Below, piece after piece: positions 11,966-23,116 of a stretch of DNA of 64,000 bases. Source of the stretch: Anthopleura xanthogrammica (taxonomy: Eukaryota > Cnidaria > Anthozoa > Actiniaria > Actiniidae); NCBI GenBank assembly GCA_964019055.1, contig OZ025221.1:1617001-1681000 (forward strand), given 5' to 3'. The notes under the pieces were generated by a model. The model searched no databases. It had not been told where the DNA came from and saw nothing but the letters and a program-made list of their open reading frames with translations. Both the position numbers and the translations under genes were made by a program. How positions within the stretch are numbered: position 1 is the stretch's first letter; every line of letters begins with the position of its first letter.

Positions 11966-12276
11966 TGAAACGAAATTTGAACATCTTTAGAATTTGAACA
12001 AAATATACTCGTATTTCATTGTTGTTGAACAATAGTTGTAGTCAAGTCATAATTTCAGCATACGTAAGTGTTGTGCATTGGTATCGCCCGACTGAAATAC
12101 AAGCATCTTTTATTCAAATTCTAAAGAGGACTTGCCTTAAGTCGACCTCTCTTGTTTCCCGGGGATTTTTTCGATTCGAGCGAAGCGAGAATCTTGCAAG
12201 CGCAGCGAGAGAGCGACGAAGTCTCGCGCGCCAGTAGAGATACTCAGTGGGTGGCGGACTTTGTGAAAGTCTAATT

Positions 12277-12568
12277 AACAATTAGTCCTCGAGTCCGAAT
12301 GGTCTACGAGTCAATAGCCCATGAGGCCGAAGGCCGAATGGGCTATTGACTCGTAGGACATGAGGGCGAGAGGTCTAATTGTTTTAGTAAAAACCTACTA
12401 ATCGGTCCAATAAAAGGATGCAAAATGTTTTGGATTTTGCTTTAATTATATTTTTTTTTGGTTTTCAAAACCGGCGCTTTTCGCTACTAGAGGTCTATCA
12501 CTAATAGACCCCTAGTAGCTCAGCCAATCACAGGGCTCGATTGTTGATAGACCATTAGTAGGTTTTTT
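12277..12568 (+). mobile_element. 292-bp MITE with CTAATT target duplication
   Basis: CTAATT lies at 12271-12276 and again at 12569-12574. The duplicate locus at about 28352 has a single CTAATT and no element. The interior has two inverted repeats, one around GAGGCCGAAGGCC and one around the CTACTAG...CTAGTAG section. A second copy, inverted, is at 44721-45012. Confidence 0.9.
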
Positions 12569-12677
12569 CTAATTCTAAAGATGTTCAAATTTCGTACGAT
12601 CTTTAATCTCAACAATTTTTTTTGAGCGCACGAAGTCGAAAATAGTGATAAAGCAAAAACGTCTATTACAGCGAAGT

Positions 12678-12800
12678 CAATAAACCCGTGAAATAGATAT
12701 TAGACTAATACACTTTAGTAGACCCTAATTCCATTGTTTTCTTTTGTGTCTATTTGACTATTACACTTGAACAAGCAATTTTTATTTCACGGGTTTAGTG
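12678..12800. mobile_element. short MITE with AAACCCGTGAAAT ends
   Basis: The ends TAAACCCGTGAAAT and ATTTCACGGGTTTA are inverted repeats. Relatives are at 28449-28575, 31437-31560, 19525-19650 and 42650-42770, so this is a dispersed family. The unit is noncoding. Confidence 0.75.
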
Positions 12801-12974
12801 TTTTCACTCTAAATCAGCGTTTCACACGAGCAATGCCACATTTATAATAGTTACCAATACTACTATTATTTTTAACAACAAAATCACAAAAGAATTCGTA
12901 CATCTTTTATTCCAACCGCACGAGATTTCGAAAATGTTCGTTATCATGATAGCGTTATCGTTATCATTAACCTT

Positions 12975-13096
12975 AGGCCCGGTTTAAACGTCGAAGTTCA
13001 CTTGTGCCGAATCTAATGCAAATGAATTCAAAAAATAGGTTTTGCTCATTTGCATTAGATTCGGCAGATTGAAATTTGACGTCTAAACCGGGCCTT
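12975..13096. mobile_element. about 120-bp palindromic MITE (AGGCCCGGTTTAAACG ends)
   Basis: Terminal inverted repeats start AGGCCCGGTTTA and end TAAACCGGGCCT, with an inner inverted CTAATGCAAATGA. Other copies are at 28858-28980, a partial one at 16589-16650, and one at 59965-60595 with a nested insertion. Confidence 0.8.
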
Positions 13097-13145
13097 ACAT
13101 AATTTATCGAAACACTAAAACATTTCTTTTAATCCTAGCTAGTTA

Positions 13146-13473
13146 GGAGTGCTTTCCATTTGTCCAGAAAAATCGGTTGAAGAAACCGAGACAAGAATGG
13201 TTTTAATGGAACAGTTTAAACCAACTATACACCCACCAACTATGAATGTGCGAATTAGAGAACTGAGCATGGTTCAGACAATCAAATGGTTCAGACAATC
13301 AAATGGTTCAGACAATTCCAGTTGGTTCGTACCAACCGGAATGGCTGGACAAGCTCGAAACGTGTTCCACTTTTTTCGGTTGGAAATACCGAAAAAAAGT
13401 GACAGTTCCATTTGTGTGTATTCCAACCGATATTACCGGTTTTTCTGGACAAATGAAAAGCACCCCAGGAGTT
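13146..13473. mobile_element. TIR element, AGGAGTGCTTTCC family
   Basis: The left end GGAGTGCTTTCCATTTGTCC with CAGAAAAA and the right end TTTTTCTG with GGACAAATGAAAAGCACCCC form inverted repeats. The duplicate is at about 29030-29345. The interior has another hairpin around ACTTTTTTTCGGT. It is noncoding. Confidence 0.65.
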
Positions 13474-14723
13474 CATGAATTCCTATAACTCTGTCTAGTG
13501 TACATTATAATCTATTTGTACACTCTATCACAGCATAATTAAAATTTTAAATTTAAATTGGTGTGAAATCACAGCAACACTTTTGAAGGTTGCTCAATCA
13601 CTGAATTTTTCACAATTTCTTCGAAATTGGCTTTTGTCCTATGAAATATTGGATTTAGTTCAATTTAAGAAACTCCTATTGAGTTTCTTCGGGCGTTACT
13701 ACATCAAAATCTTTGTTATTCACCATTTTCACATTCACCATACTACATTACAACTTCAGGGTAACCAGGAAAAAAACCCGTACAAATCATGCTGGAGATT
13801 ATACTATCAAATGATGTTGAGAACCGAATGCATCTTATGATATTTAAAGATGTATAAGAAACAACCTAAAACAAAAAGAACGAATTTTTAAGAGGTTTAA
13901 AGTAAATTTTGAGCACTTCTTCACGAGGTAATACATCATTTTTTTGTAAGCTTCTGTAACACTAATCCTCTTGGTGTTCTGAAGGTGGAAATGTTACTCA
14001 AAATGATCAGTGTTTAAAGAAAATACTAGGAGTACGTCTGATTACAATCTCTTACCCAGAGCCCACGTTCCTTTTGGTCAGCACCGAGACACGGTGCATG
14101 CGCAACAGCAAGAGGCTTTCAGGAAGTAAATATTCAGTTTTCGAACATGGCCGACTCTTCCCCAATTAAGAAAAAACACCGAATTATCTTATTACCGTTG
14201 CTAAAATGCAATCAATCTTTCCGATCAAAGATTTAAATGAGAATGGAAGGTCCGAAAAGAAATTTCTTCAGGCAAAGAATGCAGAGTATTTTGAACTCAG
14301 AATTCCACATTCATACATCTCTTATCTCTTTCTTTGCTAGACGAATGGTTTCCAGTGCTTCGTCCTGCTTTACTTTTAAGCTTCAGTCGATTTTTACGAT
14401 GATTTTAAACTCATAATATCGTGAAAGATATACTCTTCTCGACACTCGGCCGCCATTTTGCTAGTGTATGTGCAGTTTCCACTTCCGGTCGGAGATTCGC
14501 GGACTTAAAATCTGTTGCAACCAGAACCTCTCGTTTCTCAGTGCTGAACAAGAGGAAAGTGGGTTCTGGGTACGAGATTGATCTGATTGAAAAACGTTTG
14601 ATTTTTTGATCGGTTAGGCTCCCACTCAACCCCCCCCCCCCCAAAAAAAAAGCATGATAGGAATGAAAAAAAGGTGAATTCTGAACTTGCCTTCTCGTTC
14701 TCCGTCAAGAGCATAAAAAGTAT

Positions 14724-14923
14724 TTACAAGTATTCATCAGCCAAAGCAGCAGCATCATATTTGACAAGAATGTCGTATAATTCGCCAACTAATAGCCTTC
14801 TTTTTTGACAGAATCTGTCAAGTATTTTCTCAGCTGGATCTTCTAATTTCCCATAGAAGCCAGTCTGAGAAGATGATACACGTAGTAATTCTCTAAGCAA
14901 TGTCTTCCATAGCGTGTCGATTG
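14724..14923 (-). other. gene A last exon: death-domain-like
   Basis: Acceptor TTTCAAG|CA, stop TAA at 14724. It has the amphipathic helices and conserved tryptophan of death domains (LWKTLLRELL), then EDPAEKILDRFCQKR, LVGELYDILVKYD and a final ALADEYL. It differs from the gene B exon at 30697-30896 by only about three residues. Confidence 0.6.
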
Positions 14924-17900
14924 CTTGAAAGGAGAAAAAGAAAAACGTTATCGGCAAGAGTTAAAGCAACATGTTTGTACTGAACGAAACGGCAAGGTTT
15001 ACTGACTTGCATGAAAGAAAAATTGAATATCATTTTAGGCAGCGCATAAAATCCTAGAAACCATATAGTAGGATAAGAGACTCAGATTTACTTGTAACGT
15101 TTTTCTCCACCGTTAAAACAGCTCGAAAAATTAGAATCATAAATATATGCTTACATGAAATAGCTTCGGTCAAATTCTTTTTGTCCTTAACAGGTAATTC
15201 TTGAAACACTGTCATCTCGTTTCGAAGTGGCCCTGCATATCAAAGGACTTGTCAAAGAAACTTCTTGAAAATGACAACACTGCCTTTTACCCCCCGAAAC
15301 CTTTGACCTTTGTAAGGGACTACGGGGGGGGGGGGGGGGGGGGACTCTCCAATATAAAATAGGGCGGGGATGCTCGTCGGAAATTTTGAAAATGACCTCT
15401 AAAAGGTGAGGTAACTAATGATTTTTACCCCAAAAAGGTACCCAAAACAATTTAGTCATTTACCTATGAATCCTAAGCGACAGAAGTCAGATGATAAAGC
15501 AATAAAATATATCTTGAATTACAACTGTGAATCTGGCTATCATTATCAAATCTCAGGTATCTTATTACCTGACAAACACCCTAAGACTTTTTAGTGATCC
15601 TTTTAGGTTTGCGACACCCTACGAGGCACCAAATCTCAGATTTTGACGTAGGTATGACGAGTATCCCCGCCTTTTTACAATCGGAGAAACCCCCCCCCCC
15701 CCCCCCACTCCCCGGGAAGGGGGGCTTCGACCAACCTGTCATTCCATTCGGTAATTTAATTTTCAACTCTCTAACGATGTCAATTCTTTCTTGTTGTTTC
15801 AAAAAAACACAAAGTTTTCGACAATTCTTCATCATTTCTGGTGGTGGGTTGTCGACTGATGTTCTGTCTAGATGTAGGAATTCAACAAACGCTGCAGCAA
15901 ATGCTTCGCAATTAACAGCTCTTATATCAACTTGTCCTCCAATCATAGCAATGACTTCCCGACATACATCGGCTCCTATAATAAATGAATAAATGGATAG
16001 AGGGATGGATGGATGGATGAATGACTTTTAAGAAAATTACTAATAATGAAAAAACAAGGGAGGGTACAAAACAAAACTTAGGGTATCTTCCTTTTTCTTC
16101 CAAGGAGAAATATTCTTCGACACACCAAAGTATAACAAAAGGATTGTCTGTTCGATCCCCAACATCATCGTGTTCAGCATTTTGATCTACATGTACAAGC
16201 ACAAAATTTGATAACTTGTTGATAGTCATGTTGATACTACATAGAATTATCATTGTTACCGGCACTAAGATTCCGGCGAGCGCTTTCATGTTTTGAAAAT
16301 AGATGACCAAGCCTTATACCATACCATTATTTTCAGCATCTTCAGCTTCTTCCTTATTGCTCACATTTGTATTCTTGCTATTGTGAAATTAATAATTAGA
16401 TATTAGCTAATGAACAGTAGTTATTTGTGCAAAATACGATGAAAAAAGGAGTAGCTGCTAGAGTATGGAAATATAGACCGGTTGCCCAGATGCCGGTCAT
16501 CACATGCATAATTACATGTACACTTGATACAGACATTGTCTTAATTATGCAAATGTGTGGTTGATTTTGCAAGCAGATATTAGAGTAAGGCCCGGTTTAG
16601 ACGTAGAATTTCACATTTGTCGGATCTAATGCAAATGAGCATAACCTATTCTATATTATTGGCTTCACCGTCACAAAGTCAGTGAGACGGTTGGGAACCA
16701 CAACAGCGGGTAGCCAATTACTGTGGACCCTTTTTATCTAAATTCAAATACAACATGTTGTAGGATGAGCAACGTTTCTTGAAGAATAGACCCCTTGCAC
16801 GTGATGTCAGAGCAGCTCAATTGGAGGGCAAAACAAAAGAATTTCAATCTCCTGAGGATTGGAACCTATTGTTTTGCCCTCCAAATTGAGCTGCATTCCG
16901 ACGTGCTGCAAGGGGTCTATTACATTTTAGACAAATCGTTTTAAAAGTTCGGGGATTTTCACAATCATAATTGACATCTATGGAGTGTAACTCTAATATC
17001 TGTTATTGGGTCGTTTTGGGTCATTTTGGGTATAATTTAAATGTATAAATAACATTTTTGATTTTTGTAATTATTTTCTGGTCAATATTCGGGACGTCAA
17101 GCTAAAAATTCGGTAAAAGACGCCAGCCCCTTTCAATAGGCCATTTGCATCAAATAGTCACGTGCTGATATATCACTTTGATAACGAATCAGTTCATCCC
17201 AAGGTCCCTTGGGGAAGGTTCTGCTGGATGGTAAACAAACTTTAAATTGATTCGTAACTTTAAATCGAAAGTATTTTATAAGAGAAAAAAACTATTTTGG
17301 AAAAGGTCTTGGATATGACTTTAGCAATCCCACAAAAGTTTTTTCAATAAATGAAGTCCTAATTTTTTTGCCGTCCAGTAACAGTCACGTGATTATATCC
17401 TGCAAAAGACCTACTATCCACCTTCTATTCCCATAATGCATTGTTCTCTTACATGGACATCATCTAAAAGGCAATGTGCATCAAAGCTCACAAAGCACTC
17501 TGGGAAAGTGAGTTCTTTAAAAATGTAACAAGGAAATCAGAGGAACTATCAGAAAAAAATTACTGTTATTTTCGTCTGCTGAAATCCTTTTATTTTCATA
17601 GAAAATGTCGAAGGAAAAATTCTCAGATGAATTTTTAGAGGAGCCAAAAAAGTGTAAGAACTCACTTTCCCATCATGCTTTGTGCTAGAATTTCGAACTC
17701 ATGCACATTGGCTATTGGACAAACTTACAAATATTTGACCGTATTATTGTCTCCAATGTTAATAACCTTTGGATTTCCATGGATATGCACAACATTATGA
17801 GTTATGTTTGGTTGAGCAGGACCATCTGCTTGATAAAATCAGACAGTATAAATGATAAATGCAATATATGTAAATGCAGTGTAGGGTGAGTTAGTTTTGA

Positions 17901-20900
17901 CGTCACATTAAAAAATCTTTAGATTTAATGCTAAGAATCATGGTCGTTGGGGGGGGGGGGGGGGACAGCAACAGCACAAGAAAACTGCGAAAAACTGTAT
18001 TTTGTAGAACTTGGAAAATCAATTATAGCCACCAAATACCAAATATGTTTTACGATAAACACCAGTTTATAAATGGTTTGAAAACCAGACACAGAGCTAT
18101 AGGCTAATATTGCTATATCAGTTCAATCTCTGTCTAGTGGTCCCAGTTATTGCGTCCACACTGTAAAACAAACTTAAGCCTAGCTTCAATATGAAAGAAC
18201 ATCCATATACCTGACTTTTTATTGCTCGTTTGAATGCCAACTTGTACTACATCATCACTATTTCCTGGTGCCCCTTGATCTGCAATTTTATTAAGTTATA
18301 TATGCTGTTAAAAATATATCCTTTCTATGTATTTTATTTCAGATGTGTTTATGGTCACAAAACTCCCATGGGCTGAGCTCATTTACAAGGCTCTGGGAAA
18401 ATAATGGCTACTGGTATATGCCTTGTTAGTTTTATTTAGAAAAATGAATATAGTGCTTACAAAGACTCCAATATACTGTAATGCAAGCCTTCAAATTTAC
18501 AAGACAGTATTTCCACTAATTAAGCTCCCACAAGTATGCATATCAGCTAACAAGCACATCTTTAAAATACTCCTTAATAATTCTTTGCATGGGGGGGGGG
18601 GGGGGTATGTGTAGCCAAACCGAGGCTTTCGCTATAGTACATTTGCATCCAGAAAGGTTTATTTTACTTAACATACCAACTGGCTGTTGATTGCCGGTTT
18701 GGCTGTCACCAGTAGCTGCACCACTGCTGCTAGCTGCACTTTCATCTATTAATCAATAATTTATACATTAATAAGTAAAAGTCACCTCATGATATATATA
18801 AGGCAATAGTATATTATTATATAATCATGCATATTTCATATACCTTTCTCTTTATTTTCACTAGGACCTGGCTCTGGTACATTGTCACTTGCACTTGGCC
18901 TTTTCTTACCTGCAACAATCAAATTTATGTATATTATACCATGAGGCTTTAATTCTTGTCACTTTATCATAACATCGTTCTGATAATTCATAAAACCTTT
19001 GGTGCAATTTAAGAAAAGCCAAATTCATCACACAAATAAAACACTGCTACTCGATCTTAACATTAATGTATGGGCCAGATTGGAAAAAAGACACTGTTCT
19101 TTATCTGCTTAATAACCCAATAAAGATTAATTGATTGATTGATTGTATAAATTATCTACAGTGCAGGCACTCAAACCATGAACACTTCAAGGTTTTTTTA
19201 ACATTTTTCATAACTATCCAATCAGCACTCTGACCGTAGAAAAAGAGATCAAACCGCCATCCAATCATGTCAAACAGCAAAATTTGATAATGTGATTTAG
19301 CAGTTCATTAATTTTCATGAGAAAACTAAAACTAAAACTTCTAAAGATTTTCTGCCATTTGTTGTGGCAGATTAGATGGCACCTAAAAAATTCTTGATTC
19401 CTTTGTTTCTATGTAGAGTGCTGATTGGATAGTTATAAAAAATGTCAAAAAACCTTGAAGTTTTCATGGTTTGAGTGCATGCCTGCACTGTAATAAATAA
19501 TTGTCATAAGAGGGGTTCTCATAAACCCGTGAAACAAAGTGTACTAATTAAAGTGTAATAGTCATATAAACACAATAGAAAAAAAAAAGAATCAGAGTGA
19601 AGTAGTGTGAAAACACACTAAAGTGTTTTACTGGTTAATGAAAACCGTTCTATTTGCCTATGGATAGATAAATATATCACACTGTATGTATTTAATTGCT
19701 GGTGTAAAATTTAAGAAAGAAATTCTTGAATCCCTTTATCCAACTCATTATTCTTCATGGATTTATGGGCTGAATGGGAAATAGAATATTGCCAAATGGG
19801 AAATGGGATTCATCTCTTTGTTTTGCATAAAAGTTGTTATAAAACCCCTCAAAAATTGCTAAAAATTCTGGAAAATCTCATTGTTTTCATTGCTATGCAC
19901 TGATTGAGACAATGATCATGACATGGCAATCGTGCAATAATAGACTGCCATCAGTCAAATAAATCATACATGGGGATACAGATACATGGGGACAATGAGA
20001 AGGTACAAATATGGGAAACTACTCTAATGATTTATTTGATTGACGTTAGTCCATTATTGCCCGATTTAATATAATTCCATGTTGTGACTAGTACTGTTGT
20101 CTCGATCAGCAATTGTAGCAATGAAAACAGTGGTAATGGATTCAGAAAAGCATTCTTAATCACAGCAAATCAAATAGAAATCAATAGAACAATTGCTGAG
20201 CTAGTACAGTAGATTGAACTAAATTATCTCAATAAATCAAGAGTTTGAGAGAATTATATAATTGTCACTCAGGGAATGGGATTCTAGTCTAAAATTAGGA
20301 TGTACATAGAAATAGATAGATAGAAACTGTATTCACGAGACTAAATATAAACTCATGGCATTGTAATTGGGACCTCATAATTTCAAAAGGCAAAGCTTTT
20401 AAAATATGGTACAATTTAATTATTTTTATATAGTATCAAAATGGTAATACTATATTAAGGAATGAAACTCTAACAATACCTTCAAACATTTCTATTTTCA
20501 ATAGAATTGGATAGAGTGTTGGCTCTCCATCAGGGTTATCATTAATGCCAAGAACACCAACAACTGCATTCTTGCCTTTAAGTTGACAAATAACTGGTGC
20601 ACCTTTAGCTCTCTTCACATCAAAGCCTTCTTTGATTTTATTACACAGCTTGTATGATTCTCCTTCTTCTTCAATCTGCAGCTCTATCATCTCTCTATCG
20701 TCAAATACATAAGCAGACAGTTTCTTGACTTCTTTTTTCTGTTCCTCTGGAAGGAAGACATAGTATAGGAAATTACTGTCCTTGTTGCCTCCTTCATACA
20801 TTGCCATGCTAACATTCATAATCTCCTGATGTTTAATCTGAGTCACTCTTGTGAGTGGGTTCTTGTTTTTGGACAAGATAGAGAACTTAGATTTAGGGAT

Positions 20901-21098
20901 ATAGTCCTCAACAAACACTTTATCTGCATCTGTGTTTTGTGGAAGAACGCCCGAACTTGTTATCAGAACTGGTTCTTTATCGGCTGTAGTTTGTTTCACT
21001 TTTGCAGCAAAACCCAGCTCAACTTCTTCATCTTTCTCGTTGTCTTTCAAAACTATCCTGACTAACGATTTCTTTTGTTTATCGTTCAAGAGACCCAT
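14724..21098 (-). CDS. gene A: pseudoprotease / RHIM-like / death-domain adaptor, 10 exons
   Basis: Exons in transcript order: 20480-21098, 18844-18909, 18677-18745, 18211-18279, 17729-17825, 16325-16377, 15736-15975, 15155-15232, 14724-14923; a decayed exon at 16140-16186 is left out. All use GT-AG and keep frame (1491 nt, 496 aa). Residues 1-206 resemble a trypsin-like fold: hydrophobic strands, ITSSGVL where trypsins have TAAH, and RAKGAPVI where they have GDSGGP. Thus Gly replaces His, Ser97 the Asp and Lys165 the Ser, so it should be catalytically dead. Residues 207-274 are a Ser/Asn/Gln-rich linker of phase 1-1 exons. Residues 275-307 carry a RHIM-like INIGDNNTV core. Residues 325-404 form a Cys-containing helical domain of unknown family. 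Residues 431-496 resemble a death domain. No signal peptide is seen; probably cytosolic. I infer an innate-immune or cell-death adaptor. It is paralogous to gene B. Confidence 0.75.
15330..15705. mobile_element. TIR element with homopolymer ends in a gene A intron
   Basis: It begins with a run of about 17 G and ends with a run of about 17 C, with inverted GGCGGGGATGCTCGTC and ACGAGTATCCCCGCC inside. It lies between the helical-domain exon and the next exon; gene B lacks it at the same place. It is related in style to the element at 63640-63975. Confidence 0.6.
16140..16186 (-). pseudogene. decayed acidic linker exon of gene A
   Basis: The acceptor ATGTAG|AT and the start DQNAEHDDVGDRTDN match the four 57-nt acidic exons of gene B, but no phase-1 GT donor follows. 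Using the nearest GT would create a stop or a frameshift at the next exon. Because the lost exon was phase 1-1, skipping it keeps the frame. Confidence 0.6.
16787..16922. repeat. inverted repeat (AGACCCCTTGCA ends)
   Basis: Arms of about 55 bp: AGACCCCTTGCACGTG with TTGGAGGGCAAAACAA on the left and TTGTTTTGCCCTCCAA with TGCAAGGGGTCT on the right. A MITE-like hairpin in a gene A intron. Confidence 0.75.
17729..17825 (-). other. gene A RHIM-like motif exon
   Basis: This 97-nt exon enters in phase 1 and leaves in phase 2 through a strong GTAAGT donor. It encodes DGPAQPNITHNVV, then HIHGNPKVINIGDNNTVKY. The core I-N-I-G-D-N-N-T-V fits [IV]-x-[IVL]-G-x-x-N-x-[VIML] of RIP homotypic interaction motifs, except that Gln is Asn. 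The gene B exon at 40208-40304 has the same length and phases. Confidence 0.65.
18591..18606 (+). repeat. poly-G tract in a gene A intron
   Basis: A run of about 16 G. A similar run is at 17949-17963. Gene B has a GT microsatellite and a G run at the matching place before its tandem exons. Confidence 0.9.
18770..20260 (-). repeat. duplication block X, copy 1 (intron plus linker exon)
   Basis: This 1.5-kb stretch of mostly intron is repeated at 41860-43400 in gene B at about 97 percent by eye, with the small GKKRPS/GKERPS-type exon near its lower edge. It holds the TIR element 19159-19490 and an AAACCCGTGAAA-type MITE. Confidence 0.85.
19159..19490. mobile_element. 332-bp TA-flanked MITE (CAGTGCAGGCACTCAAACC ends)
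   Basis: Long terminal inverted repeats CAGTGCAGGCACTC and GAGTGCATGCCTGCACTG, flanked by TA. The duplicate copy in gene B is at 42285-42614. Confidence 0.8.
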
Positions 21099-21172
21099 AT
21101 CAGCGAAAATCAGCTTGTTAGTCCACTGATCGACGAAGAATCGTGCAGTTCCAGAAAGTGTACAAGCTATTC

Positions 21173-21199
21173 GGGGGGGGGGGGGGGGGGGGGGGGGGG
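21173..21199 (+). repeat. 27-base poly-G tract upstream of gene A
   Basis: Twenty-seven uninterrupted G lie 75 bp upstream of the gene A start codon (poly-C on the coding strand). Such tracts vary in length and can form quadruplexes. Any effect on the promoter is inference. Confidence 0.9.
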
Positions 21200-21398
21200 C
21201 GAAAGCCTCCCATCCCAGCCGTCGATGATCGACGATCCCCTACTAGTGGCAGTGGTTATGTTCATTAGGATCATGTATCTTGGGTCATCATCTAGATACT
21301 GTGTTGTATTTCTCCTTCTTCAGTCGTTTTCTTTCTCTTCGTGATTTTCTTTCTTTTTCACAGCAAAAAAGAAGCGAGAAATTCTTGTAGGGTCACTC

Positions 21399-21536
21399 AT
21401 GAATTGCTTTCGAGTTTGCGATCTCTTTGCTGGTAAGATCTGCTTCATTTTTCATGTCTTCCTCATTAAAAATAAACTTTTCCTTGTTCAACAAATAATC
21501 TGTTAGTTGTTCTAATTTATTCAAAGACAACAACAA
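21399..21536 (-). CDS. possible orphan C-terminal exon (about 45 aa)
   Basis: On the minus strand a frame without a start codon reads as a helical acidic/basic peptide (KLEQLTDYLLNKEKF, then EEDMKNEADLTSKEIANSK) ending in TGA at 21399. Upstream it runs into CAA/TTG low-complexity sequence, with a weak acceptor-like AATAAATTAG. Its composition looks coding, but no partner exon or family was found. Confidence 0.25.
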
Positions 21537-22034
21537 TAACAACAACAACAGCAACAACAATTTATTTGCACTCTAAAGAAAATGAAAATTACATTGAATA
21601 ATATATAAAAATTGCAAAAAAAAAAAAAAAAAAAGAGCACAGCTACCTAAAATAGCTAGAAAGCTAAACGAGTTAGACAGCTAAAAGGTCAGGGGGTTTG
21701 CTAATTAAAATGATTATTTATAGATGTATGGAAAATAATTAAATTGAGTAACTAATAAGACAAAAAGCACGAATGGAAACACACACATGATGGCACAAAA
21801 AAAAAAGATACGAAAAAATAATACGAATGAACATCAAAGTTTCCTGGACTTTCTCTTTTTCTCCTTTTTCTTCCTGTTCTTTATGATCCACAGTGCATTT
21901 TAGTTTCGAATGATTGTGATCATGATTGGGTTATCCTCAGTTCAATGTCGCTGAAAACTGACCTTCACAAATACCAAATAATAATAATAATGATAATAAT
22001 AATAACACTAGTCTCTTTGAAAAAAAACTCCAAA

Positions 22035-22150
22035 ATTGGATAGAGTATTGGATCTCCTTCAGGGAGATACCCCATTACTGCCAAGAACAACAACAACTAT
22101 ATTTTTTCCTTGCTCAAATTGACAAATAACTGGTGCACCTTTACCTCTCT
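22035..22150 (-). pseudogene. remnant of a third pseudoprotease exon
   Basis: About 115 bp matches the 3' end of gene A exon 1: GKGAPVICQ, a VVVVLG strand, then the downstream GDPILYPI match after a frameshift at about 22070. Only this tail of the domain survives. It shows that at least one more family member existed between the two GPCR copies. Confidence 0.7.
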
Positions 22151-22519
22151 GAGCCAGTGAGGTGGAACCAGAGCGTTGATTTCGCATATCTAATTGAGTC
22201 GAAGAAAAAGTTGAAATCCAAGGTCTTTGACGTAGATTCTCAGATAAATCACGTGTAGAACTTTTCCCTCTATACCGACGAAGCAGCCCAAGCGACTTGA
22301 GAGTGTTCCCAGTAGAGGAATCCAAAGGAAAGCCATTTGATCGATGAGATTGGTTTTGACAATGGCGGGAAATTTGAAGTCTACTGTCAACAGATTTCCA
22401 CCAAAAGCAACGAGATAATATAAAATTTCTCGAATAAGAAGTCATAAAATGATAAAATGTAAACTTATAAAATATTAGAAATATAAAACTATGTAAAATG
22501 ATTGGAAATATAATGGTTG

Positions 22520-23116
22520 GCTTCATACGAGAGATATGTGGCTATTATCCATCCACTCCAATACCTAACACGAATAACAGTCAAGAGACTCACGTATATA
22601 ACCATAGGACTTTGGACCGTTAACGCTGTTATCTGTTTGCTTCTATTTCTTACGTTAGTTTTAGATGTGTTATTTTATATGAAGGTCTTATATCTCATCC
22701 TCAGGTTTGGTATTTCTGTGTGTATAGTTTACTTTTATGTTCGAATCTTTGCTGCCATAAGAAGACAACGAAAACGAATAATAAGTCAACGCACCCTGCG
22801 AAATCACAAAGGAGCCATAACAGCAGCTCTTCTTCTTGGCTGCTTTTTACTCGCCTTTATTCTTTCTTTGTTGTAATGATATCAAAGCTGGTGTTTGGGT
22901 TTAGTTTCAAGCATATTTCAGCATTGCTAATCTTGCAGGCAATGGATAAAAGCTTTTGTAATTTTCACTGCGCTTCTAAATGCGATAATCCACGGCCTTC
23001 GTACAAGAGAAGTGAGAGAAAAATGCAGGAAAGCTTTGGGATTTCTGCGCAACAATGACGAAGGTTTCTCTCATAATGTTTTTGTATTGCAACCCATACA
23101 CGTCCATCCCCACTAG
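22520..23116 (+). pseudogene. GPCR pseudogene, 5' truncated, two frameshifts
   Basis: It matches the intact GPCR from the codons just before E134-R135-Y136 to the stop, so the first about 130 residues (TM1-TM3) are missing. A one-base deletion at about 22861 (TTTATTCTTTC for TTTATTCCTTTC) and a one-base insertion at about 22939 (GCAGGCAATGG) break the frame. The 3' flank continues as a copy of the intact gene's flank. Confidence 0.9.

Larger units (their letters stand above)
11980..15285 (+). repeat. segmental duplication block Y, copy 1
   Basis: About 3.3 kb is repeated at 28050-31260 with high identity. It contains several MITEs and, on the minus strand, the last two coding exons of gene A (copy 1) or gene B (copy 2). 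Homology fades just upstream of the penultimate exon. Confidence 0.85.

Noticed and set aside
13149..13478. 109-codon frame
   Set aside because: It lies within a TIR element, and its duplicate at 29030-29345 does not keep the frame.
15581..15946. Continuous frame through gene A exon 15736-15975 into the following intron
   Set aside because: The frame beyond 15736 reads a poly-C tract of a transposon; the GTTGG donor and the gene B counterpart show the exon ends there.
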